The position numbers and the translations under genes were made by a program. Below are positions 1-4,551 of a DNA stretch of 5,073 bases, in pieces. Numbering within the stretch: the stretch's first letter is position 1; the number at the start of each line of letters is the position of its first letter. The DNA is from Synechococcaceae cyanobacterium RL_1_2 (GTDB lineage Bacteria > Cyanobacteriota > Cyanobacteriia > Cyanobacteriales > JAAUPO01), in contig JAAUPO010000237.1 in the NCBI GenBank assembly GCA_012033095.1, positions 1-5,073 on the forward strand. The letters are read 5' to 3'. The notes under the pieces were generated by a model. The model ran no database searches and was not told where the DNA came from. It was given only the letters and a program-made list of their open reading frames with translations.

Positions 1-273
1 GTTTCCAGCGTAGCAGAATGGATTATCGCAATCATATTGATTTTTAATTACGGAGAATTAACCCAAAATAAGTATTGGCAATGGCTATCCTGGGCAATGC
101 TCCCATCCTTAATTAGTGCCATGTGTGCTTGTACTTGGCACTTTTTTGATAACCCCCCTGAACTAGAGTGGTTAGTTTTCATTCAAGCGTTAACCACCGT
201 CCTCGGCAATTGCACCCTTTGTTACGCTGGGTACAAAATTTGGTCAGCTCAAACTAATTTGAAAGCTGATTAA
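1..273 (+). CDS. Ycf49-like (DUF2499) membrane protein, 5'-truncated by the window edge
   Basis: The frame is open from base 1 to the TAA at 271-273 and gives 90 residues starting VSSVAEWIIA, so the true start lies outside the window. A TTG at 37 could be called as a start, but the conserved VSSVAEW segment lies before it, so that start is unlikely. I recognise the Ycf49/DUF2499 family by VSSVAEWI, the block SAMCACTWHFFDN (about residues 42-54), LEWLV and the GNCTLC motif. Family members are about 100 residues, so only about ten N-terminal residues are missing. Hydrophobic stretches at about 7-19, 32-50 and 58-80 suggest three membrane segments, presumably in the thylakoid or plasma membrane. 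The family occurs in cyanobacteria and some plastids and has no established function. No terminator hairpin is evident just downstream. Confidence 0.88.
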   Translation, partial: VSSVAEWIIAIILIFNYGELTQNKYWQWLSWAMLPSLISAMCACTWHFFDNPPELEWLVFIQALTTVLGNCTLCYAGYKIWSAQTNLKAD

Positions 274-647
274 TTACCAACAAGAGCTTTAAATGGGAAA
301 ACTTAATTGGCTTTGATTGCCTTTGATTCGCTTGAATGTTTTTAATGTCTTTAATATTTTTTAATGAATTAACTTCCTATTTAACAATGAAATAGATTGA
401 TTTTTTCTATAGATAAAAGTTTGAAGAAGAAGGATCAAGACTATTAGTTATCATCTATGGCCAAAATAAAAATTAAGACACTTTTAATGATAATTAAAAT
501 CTACATTGAAACTTGAAATTCAAACCTAAATTAAGAATAAGAAGTTAATAACATCTAAAAAAAACTATAAATACCGATAGGTTACGCTCACTCGAAGGAT
601 GCCCTACAAATTGCTAAGTTATTTAATTCACGATCCTTAATTACTTC
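274..647. other. AT-rich gene-free region
   Basis: This 374-base stretch separates the Ycf49-like gene from the converging 66-residue gene. I find no convincing ORF, RNA gene or strong terminator. It holds a tract with roughly 10-base periodicity (about 311-370: CTTTGATT at 311-318 and 321-328, a decayed copy at 331-338, then repeated TTTAAT words). It also holds an isolated GC-richer island at about 574-608 (CGATAGGTTACGCTCACTCG and following) that contrasts with its surroundings. The island could be a remnant of a dispersed intergenic repeat, but only one copy is in the window. Confidence 0.5.
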
Positions 648-848
648 TTAGTTACTTGGACAAAGAGCAATATGACCATTATCCATTTCCGCCATCAGAA
701 GCTCTAAGGCTTCATAATCAACATCGGAAATATAGCCCGTTCTCGTTAATTCTTGATTGATGCCATACTCAATGTCAGGGGTTAACCGCTTGCTATAAAG
801 AGCTTGTTCAACAAAATGGCGAATGGTCGTTGTCATCATCTTTTTCAT
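648..848 (-). CDS. Small conserved-looking cyanobacterial protein, 66 residues, function unknown
   Basis: The ATG at 848-846 leads to a TAA at 650-648. The protein is soluble and has no signal peptide or membrane segment. It reads MTTTIRHFVEQAL, then GINQELTRTGYISDVDYEALELLMAEM, then a short tail with one cysteine (LCPSN). The predicted fold is mainly helical. It resembles small cyanobacterial proteins that begin MTTTIR and carry a downstream acidic helix; that is recollection, not a search. The start is ambiguous: Met1, Met4 and Met5 are all possible. A GAGG lies 10 bases before Met1, whereas the remembered relatives start at the position of Met5. The terminator at 1098-1130 separates it from the ycf35 unit upstream, so it probably has its own promoter in the palindrome-rich region 849-1103. 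No function is assigned. Confidence 0.7.
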   Translation of the reverse strand: MKKMMTTTIRHFVEQALYSKRLTPDIEYGINQELTRTGYISDVDYEALELLMAEMDNGHIALCPSN

Positions 849-903
849 GGGGATACAACCTCAGTTTATAACTCCAGACTTAATTATGTTTCTGATTAAT
901 GTC

Positions 904-930
904 TTCCTGTGTAATCAAGATAAACAGGAA
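904..930. promoter_or_regulatory. Inverted repeat upstream of the 66-residue gene
   Basis: TTCCTGT at 904-910 is the exact reverse complement of ACAGGAA at 924-930, with 13 bases between. It lies 56-82 bases upstream of the Met1 codon of the minus-strand gene. It could be an operator or a leader hairpin. There is no U-tract next to it on the minus strand, so a terminator is unlikely. Confidence 0.35.
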
Positions 931-931
931 T

Positions 932-947
932 AGTGATTAAAATCACT
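932..947. promoter_or_regulatory. Palindrome AGTGATTAAAATCACT
   Basis: The two arms AGTGATT (932-938) and AATCACT (941-947) are perfectly complementary around a two-base centre. This tight spacing suits a dimeric DNA-binding protein better than an RNA hairpin. It directly abuts the inverted repeat at 904-930. A looser TGATTATCA follows at 959-967, so the TGAT half-site recurs. It is probably a control site for the 66-residue gene; the regulator is unknown. Confidence 0.4.
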
Positions 948-1020
948 TTTAAGGACGTTGATTATCACGATCGCGGTTCCCGATAAATTAATGAAATAAT
1001 TAAAAAATCAAAATTAAAAC

Positions 1021-1034
1021 GTAGATTTATCTAC
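1021..1034. promoter_or_regulatory. Palindrome GTAGATTTATCTAC, possible NtcA-type box
   Basis: The arms GTAGAT and ATCTAC are perfectly complementary around TT. The site satisfies GTA-N8-TAC, the consensus of the cyanobacterial nitrogen regulator NtcA. It lies about 173 bases upstream of the 66-residue gene. I do not see the TAN3T -10 box at the usual 22-base spacing on the minus strand; the nearest lies about 30 bases away. The six-base consensus is expected about once by chance in a window this size, so this stays a candidate. Confidence 0.25.
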
Positions 1035-1097
1035 AAATTATAAAACTAAATTTCCTAAAGAACGGATAGCAATTAAGTAGTAATTTCCGCTCAAAAT

Positions 1098-1130
1098 AAA
1101 AAAGATTGGCTGGAAAAGTAACAGCCAATC
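1098..1130 (-). terminator. Rho-independent terminator of the ycf46-ycf35 unit
   Basis: Read on the minus strand, GATTGGCTG (1130-1122) pairs perfectly with CAGCCAATC (1112-1104) around a nine-base loop. Six T residues follow immediately (1103-1098), then more AT-rich sequence. It lies about 50 bases after the ycf35 stop codon. It shows that ycf35 ends the unit and that the 66-residue gene is not part of it. On the plus strand no T-tract follows the stem, so it acts in one direction. Confidence 0.9.
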
Positions 1131-1180
1131 CGTGGAAAATAGTAACTTCGACAATCTCAAAAAAAGACCATAGGAGACGA

Positions 1181-1531
1181 CTACTGAACTACCAATTTAA
1201 CGTTGGCATTCTGTAAACCTTTAGATTTAACCTCACTCAAGGTTTTGTTGATGGCATACTTTTGATTAATCGAATTAATCAACTCCGTCTGATTATGCTT
1301 TTTGGCTACGCCCCACAAATCCGCAATCAAATCATAGGAACCATCGGCATTAGCAGACCAGCCAAGATCATAGTCGCCTTCAAGGAGAGCTACGATGTCA
1401 GCGCGGATAGATTGGCTATTATAACCACGAACATCGGCATTGTTATTAACTTCAATACCTAGATCCCGAAGGGATTTAACTAGTACTTTCGCGTCGGTAA
1501 TTTTGGTGCGAAGGGTGCTGAAATGAGACAT
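1181..1531 (-). CDS. ycf35: Ycf35-family protein (DUF1257), 116 residues
   Basis: The protein starts MSHFSTLRTKI, has LRDLGIEVNNN near residues 22-31, DLGWSANADGSYDLIADLWG in the middle, and a C-terminal INQKYAINKTL, then VKLVVQ. This pattern and the length of about 115 residues match Ycf35/DUF1257, found in cyanobacteria and red-lineage plastids. It is soluble, with no signal or membrane segment. Start at 1531: a GGAG lies eight bases before the ATG, and MSHF is the usual family N-terminus. It lies 119 bases downstream of ycf46 on the same strand and is followed by a clear terminator, so it is the last gene of that unit. No biochemical role is established; pairing with a Ycf46-type ATPase suggests a substrate, adaptor or partner, which is inference. 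Confidence 0.88.
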   Translation of the reverse strand: MSHFSTLRTKITDAKVLVKSLRDLGIEVNNNADVRGYNSQSIRADIVALLEGDYDLGWSANADGSYDLIADLWGVAKKHNQTELINSINQKYAINKTLSEVKSKGLQNANVKLVVQ

Positions 1532-1584
1532 AAGGATTACTCCAAGATTAAAAACAACAACAAATAAAAAAAGAAACGTAACTT

Positions 1585-1616
1585 ACTAACTACGACAACT
1601 ATGGGTGATAGTTAGT
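1585..1616 (-). promoter_or_regulatory. Hairpin in the ycf46-ycf35 spacer, with two alternative pairings
   Basis: ACTAACTA (1585-1592) pairs with TAGTTAGT (1609-1616) as an eight-base stem. A shorter stem, AACTAT (1597-1602) with ATAGTT (1608-1613) and a five-base loop, uses overlapping bases, so the two are mutually exclusive. On the minus strand a T-rich run (1573-1567) starts about a dozen bases after the longer stem, too far for a standard terminator. It may be a processing site or a partial attenuator lowering ycf35 expression relative to ycf46. Confidence 0.4.
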
Positions 1617-2839
1617 CTTTGCTCCTGCGGGAAACAGAAGAAAGCCTGTATTAAAACTCCATCCGCTGGTAAGCAGCTTCCGAAGCCGAGGCAGGTCTGG
1701 CACGGGTTCTTGCCCAATCCCTAAGGGCATTGACCTGCTCTGTCATGGTGCGTGAGAGGGGCAGCGTTGATTTAAGTGCAGAGATAATATCAAGCTGGGT
1801 AAACTCTCGATTTTGGGCAAAACCTTCATACATTGCGGCGATGATGGCTTGTTCCACTTCCGCACCGGAAAAACCTTCTGATATTTTCGCTAATTGTTCA
1901 TGGTCAAAGCGATCGGTATTTGGTCTCCGTTTATTCAGGTGAATATTGAAGATATCCTGACGTTCATCAAGGGTGGGAAGATCCACAAAAAAGATTTCGT
2001 CAAATCGTCCTTTCCGTAAAAATTCTCCAGGTAATCTTTCAATACGATTGGCGGTGGCCATTACAAACACTGGGGATGTTTTTTCCTGCATCCAGGTTAG
2101 GAATGAACCAAAGATCCTGCTAGAGGTACCACCATCGGAATCCGCTGAACCTGAACTACCAGCAAAGGCTTTATCTAACTCATCAATAAATAAAATCACG
2201 GGGGAGATGGATTCAGCCGTTTTGAGGGCATTGCGAAGGTTTGCTTCAGATTTTCCTACGGTGGAGCCATCATAGACTCGACCGAGGTCTAATCGCAGCA
2301 GGGGCAACCCCCACAGGCGGGATGTGGTTTTGGCAATTAAGGATTTGCCGCAGCCAGGCACTCCCAGGATTAGCATTCCTTTGGGTTGGGGTAGGCCGTA
2401 GTCCCGAGCTTTTTCCGTAAAGGCATTGGCTCGCTGGTATAACCATCGTTTTAGTTCATCTAGACCACCTACGCCATCAATGGTTTCATCTTCTTCAATA
2501 TATTCGAGGATGCCATTGCGCCGAATGAGTTGTTTTTTCTCGGTGAGAATAATATCAACTTCTGACTCACTCAATTGCTGAGCTTGGACATAGGCTTTAC
2601 GGTAAACTTTTTCGGCTTCTTCTTTATTCAAACCAAGGGCCGCTTTGAGCAGTTTTTCCTTGGTTTCTTCCTTGGGAGCTTGAAGCTGATGTTGTTTCAA
2701 CTGTTTAGTTAAAACTTGCTCTAACTCTTTGAGGTTGGGTAGGGCAAAATCTAAAACCACAATGTCTTTTTCTAGTTCGATCGGTATTTTCTGTACCGCG
2801 CCCATGAAAATAATTGTTTTTTCAGTGCCTTTAAAAGAA

Positions 2840-2847
2840 GCGATCGC
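2840..2847. repeat. HIP1 octamer GCGATCGC
   Basis: This is a perfect HIP1 palindrome inside ycf46. HIP1 is strongly over-represented in many cyanobacterial genomes. One-mismatch copies occur near 967-974 and 3615-3622 and in the glcF part (about 4809 and 4871). It supports a cyanobacterial chromosome. Confidence 0.85.
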
Positions 2848-2881
2848 GTCCCGTAACCAGCGAACTGTACTAGGGTCATCC

Positions 2882-2886
2882 AAAAA
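2882..2886 (-). other. Frameshift site 2 in ycf46 (one base missing in a homopolymer)
   Basis: On the coding strand the sequence reads CAT CCT then five T, then GGATGAC. Six T would give HPF-L-DDPST, the expected family reading. With five T the upstream frame turns into WMTLVQF, which is unlike the family. The downstream frame carries the conserved DDPSTVRWLRDA. Confidence 0.85.
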
Positions 2887-3143
2887 GGATGGAGATCTTT
2901 AAAAATATAAATAGCTTCGTCTTGTTGCTTAATTACCCACTGGATCGCTGCTTCAGGGGAAACAGTATTGTGATTGGTGGCTTTCCCATCGGGGGGAGTA
3001 CCTTGTTCTACCATGCCATGGGTGACAGTCCAGACATAGACCCGACCATGGGTAGTATGCTGTTGAGCTACTTTAACGATCTCCTGCTCTGCCCGGGCCT
3101 CTTCTGAGGTAAGGAGATAGATCAGGGGGTATTGAGCTTTTAC

Positions 3144-3150
3144 TAAAAAT
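3144..3150 (-). other. Frameshift site 1 in ycf46 (one extra base in a homopolymer)
   Basis: On the coding strand ATG AAA GAA GAG CTA AAT A is followed by five T and AGTAAAAGC. Removing one T gives MKEELNILVKAQYP, the expected Ycf46 N-terminus. As written, the start frame becomes SKSSIPP, while the conserved frame is closed by a TAA at 3155-3153. Confidence 0.8.
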
Positions 3151-3290
3151 ATTTAGCTCTTCTTTCATAGTTAAAGTGCCTGCATTGTTAAGAACAAAAA
3201 ACGCTATTTATAATCAAAATTATGAACTATTAATTGATAATTAAATGTGTAATTTATTACTAAATAAAAAGTAGATAAATCCTTGACTGT

Positions 3291-3360
3291 AATCAAAAAT
3301 TCCCAAAAGTAAAATTGATATAATTTGCATTACAATTTACATTTTTGATGATTTTTGATT
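3291..3360. repeat. Three copies of ATTTTTGATT-type decamer between the RHH gene and ycf46
   Basis: AATCAAAAAT at 3291-3300 is the exact reverse complement of ATTTTTGATT at 3351-3360. A nine-of-ten copy, ATTTTTGATG, sits directly before it at 3341-3350. The set lies just after the stop codon of the ribbon-helix-helix gene and about 120-190 bases upstream of the ycf46 start. It may be a binding array controlling ycf46, but the sequence is simple and AT-rich. The rest of the 3169-3363 spacer shows nothing firm. Confidence 0.35.
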
Positions 3361-3363
3361 CCT

Positions 3364-3690
3364 TTAACAAGTAACTAACTTTTTAAGTTGTTCCTCCATA
3401 TTTTGATCAGCGTAATCATTGGTTAATACACCTGGCTCGTCTTTGAGGGAAACCATTTGGTTATCTTTTAAAACCATGGGATTGTCACATTCAGGACAGA
3501 TATGAATTTGATGTTTTTGACCGTAGTTATTAGTAGTTTTTGCTTCTATAACTTCAGGGTGTTGAAGATAGAAACTAAGGGCTTGTTCAACCATGGCAGA
3601 CATCGATTCATCTTCGATCGCGGACTTAATTTTTAGTTGGCGATGGAGATTAGATGGAACATAGACAGTGAGTTTTTGCTTGTGATGCAT
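3364..3690 (-). CDS. Ribbon-helix-helix (CopG/Arc-type) protein with a C-terminal CPEC motif, 108 residues
   Basis: Residues 6-45 (KLTVYVPSNLHRQLKIKSAI, then SMSAMVEQALSFYL) fit a ribbon-helix-helix fold: a short beta strand with alternating hydrophobic residues, a first helix rich in Lys and Arg, a turn and a second amphipathic helix. Such proteins bind DNA as dimers and are often autoregulators or antitoxins. The C-terminal half is unusual. It has HQIHICPECDNPMV (about 60-73), a CxxC knuckle resembling half a zinc ribbon, then an acidic linker and a final cysteine (LVTC). With only three cysteines, one chain cannot form a classic four-cysteine site; nearby histidines or dimerisation could complete it. 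The start at 3690 is supported by a promoter-like TTGACA upstream. No toxin gene is adjacent. It diverges from the TPR gene, so control of that gene is possible. Specific function unknown. Confidence 0.75.
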   Translation of the reverse strand: MHHKQKLTVYVPSNLHRQLKIKSAIEDESMSAMVEQALSFYLQHPEVIEAKTTNNYGQKHQIHICPECDNPMVLKDNQMVSLKDEPGVLTNDYADQNMEEQLKKLVTC

Positions 3691-3725
3691 TTCTCTTAAA
3701 TTTGTTTAACCCAGGTGTGCTTTCT

Positions 3726-3755
3726 AGGGTAACGAACCTTTTCTTAAACTGTCAA
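3726..3755 (-). promoter_or_regulatory. Candidate sigma-70-type promoter for the RHH gene
   Basis: On the minus strand a perfect TTGACA (3755-3750) is followed after 18 bases by TACCCT (3731-3726), which keeps the T-A and final T of a -10 box. Transcription would begin near 3719 and give a leader of about 28 bases. The -35 is strong and the -10 weak. Confidence 0.45.
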
Positions 3756-3765
3756 GACGTTATAG

Positions 3766-3799
3766 CGGCATGACGGCATATTTGTAACATAAATTTACA
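3766..3799. promoter_or_regulatory. Repeats in the divergent control region (possible operator)
   Basis: CGGCAT occurs at 3766-3771 and again at 3774-3779, a direct repeat with eight-base period. It is followed by an inverted repeat, TGTAA (3783-3787) and TTACA (3795-3799), seven bases apart. Ribbon-helix-helix proteins typically bind short direct or inverted repeats near their own promoter, and these sit immediately upstream of the candidate -35 of the RHH gene. Binding is inference. The TGTAA pair is close to an NtcA box but has nine bases between GTA and TAC instead of eight. Confidence 0.3.
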
Positions 3800-3864
3800 T
3801 TAAAATATGGGTAAACTAAAAGGTCAGATTTTTCACCTTTATCGTTGACCCAGTATTAACCCCT

Positions 3865-4374
3865 GTGACCATGGAAGCCCAATTAATAATCAATCAAGCC
3901 AAACAAGCCTTTGAAAATGGGAAGTATCGTCAATGTTTGGATTATTTAAAAGATGGATTGGATCTGGGGGGATTGTCCTTAGAAGCCCAAGGAGATGCAA
4001 AGTTATGGTTAGTGATGGCCCATCAAGCCCTAGGGGAATTGGATCAGGCGTTGTCTTTATGTCAACAGTTAACGAAGTACCCTTCCTATACGGTACAAAA
4101 AGAAGCTCGTCGGCTACTGGGCATTTTGCAGGCTCCCCAACTACGGCGACCGGAGGAATGGGTGACCAAAGTCCCAACCTTTGATGGCGATCGGGAACCT
4201 AAAAAAATCTATGGAGCGACGGGGCAGCGGGGAACACCGAGTAAAAGGCAACCCGATAATCCCTATAGTAATCCCCAGGAAATTCCCGAGGATGCGGTAT
4301 TTGACAATAGTTTTTTAACCATTGCGATCGCGGCAACATTATTACTGTTTGGCTTTTTTGTGGTGTTCGGTTAA
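3865..4374 (+). CDS. TPR-like protein with a C-terminal membrane anchor, about 169 residues
   Basis: Residues 7-95 form paired helices of the TPR kind: AKQAFENGKYRQCLDYLKDG, then AKLWLVMAHQALGELDQALS, then a third helical unit ending EARRLLGIL. TPR units hold protein partners. A conserved-looking LQAPQLRRPEEWVTKVP follows, then a polar, proline-rich linker (about 112-143), then a hydrophobic segment, LTIAIAATLLLFGFFVVFG, at the very C-terminus. This layout suggests a tail-anchored protein with its TPR domain in the cytoplasm. I recall similar TPR proteins in other cyanobacteria but no assigned function. The GTG at 3865 and the ATG at 3871 are both possible starts, with no clear Shine-Dalgarno; the ATG (MEAQLI, 167 residues) is preferred. 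A HIP1 site lies in the anchor region. The gene diverges from the RHH gene and precedes glcF by 177 bases. Confidence 0.75.
   Translation: MTMEAQLIINQAKQAFENGKYRQCLDYLKDGLDLGGLSLEAQGDAKLWLVMAHQALGELDQALSLCQQLTKYPSYTVQKEARRLLGILQAPQLRRPEEWVTKVPTFDGDREPKKIYGATGQRGTPSKRQPDNPYSNPQEIPEDAVFDNSFLTIAIAATLLLFGFFVVFG
4324..4331. repeat. HIP1 octamer GCGATCGC
   Basis: This is the second perfect HIP1 copy in the window. It falls in codons of the membrane anchor of the TPR-like protein, where it encodes IAIAA-type residues compatible with the hydrophobic segment. Confidence 0.85.
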
Positions 4375-4403
4375 AACCCATTCCCCCCAACCATCAATCA
4401 TCA

Positions 4404-4419
4404 ATAGAGATACCTCTAT
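4404..4419. other. Small hairpin after the TPR-like gene
   Basis: ATAGAG (4404-4409) pairs with CTCTAT (4414-4419) around the four-base loop ATAC, 30 bases after the stop codon. The stem is weak and no T-tract follows, so it is not a convincing terminator. Read-through into glcF cannot be excluded. Confidence 0.3.
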
Positions 4420-4490
4420 AGATGACCATCATTGCGATTAGAGGGCGATCAAACCTAGAATTTGGTTACGTTGTTCCAGCAAAAACCCAA

Positions 4491-4507
4491 AGAATGAAAT
4501 TCATTCT
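4491..4507. promoter_or_regulatory. 17-base palindrome upstream of glcF
   Basis: AGAATGAA (4491-4498) and TTCATTCT (4500-4507) are perfect eight-base arms around a single A. A further ATTCAT half-site follows at 4511-4516. It ends 44 bases before the glcF ATG, where an operator would be expected. A one-base centre cannot form the full RNA hairpin, so protein binding is the likelier role. The regulator is unknown. Confidence 0.45.
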
Positions 4508-4551
4508 GCAATTCATTTTATTTTCCTTACTCGGCAAAATTGGTAAAACCC

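Larger units (their letters stand above)
1651..3168 (-). pseudogene. ycf46: Ycf46-family AAA+ ATPase gene with two compensating frameshifts
   Basis: The N-terminus reads MKEELNI from the ATG at 3168 in one frame. It continues KAQYPLIYLLTSEEARAEQ to IYIFKDLHPF in a second frame, and returns at 2883 with DDPSTVRWLRDAIASFKGT. Repaired, the protein is 505 residues, close to the roughly 500 of the family. The uninterrupted 410-residue part holds Walker A GVPGCGKS (about 269-276), Walker B ILFIDELDKA (about 325-334), sensor 1 MATANR, arginine fingers in LRKGRFDE and sensor 2 GFSGAEVE. All catalytic motifs are intact. The N-terminal third is the Ycf46-specific non-catalytic domain. AAA+ proteins remodel other proteins with ATP; I recall work on the Synechocystis homologue slr0374 linking it to stress response and carbon use. 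It precedes ycf35 on the same strand. If the shifts are real, only a fragment from the TTG at 2883 could be made; sequencing error is equally possible. Confidence 0.88.

Noticed and set aside
392..410. ATAGA/TCTAT hairpin as a terminator for the Ycf49-like gene
   Set aside because: The stem is only five AT-rich pairs, about 120 bases after the stop, and the T-run lies in the loop instead of after the stem.
581..612. tRNA fragment or other structured RNA in the GC-rich island
   Set aside because: No cloverleaf arms or T-loop can be drawn and no paired flanks are present.
1262..1462. Plus-strand 66-codon ORF inside ycf35
   Set aside because: It is antisense to a well-supported Ycf35 gene and has no recognisable features.
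1730..2275. Plus-strand ORFs (1730-1942 and 1973-2275) antisense to ycf46
   Set aside because: They lie opposite the conserved AAA+ domain, have no recognisable motifs and are explained as shadows of that gene.
2772..3014. Separate 80-residue minus-strand protein starting MVEQGTPP
   Set aside because: Its first about 47 residues are the middle of the Ycf46 N-terminal domain and the rest is out-of-frame sequence after the shift at 2882-2886. It is a fragment, not an independent gene.
2889..3107. Plus-strand 72-codon ORF opposite the ycf46 N-terminal region
   Set aside because: The minus strand encodes conserved Ycf46 sequence here; the plus-strand reading has no family features.
3283..3324. 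TTGACT (3283-3288) and TATAAT (3319-3324) as a plus-strand promoter
   Set aside because: The spacing is 30 bases, far from the usual 17, and no plus-strand gene follows.
3364..3690. Toxin-antitoxin module
   Set aside because: The RHH protein could be an antitoxin by fold, but neither neighbour resembles a toxin and the flanking spacers hold no small partner gene.
3890..4390. Other-frame ORFs over the TPR-like gene (3890-4177 minus, 3933-4184 plus, 4199-4390 minus)
   Set aside because: They are low-complexity or proline- and glycine-rich readings without motifs, covering a gene with coherent TPR helices and a membrane anchor.
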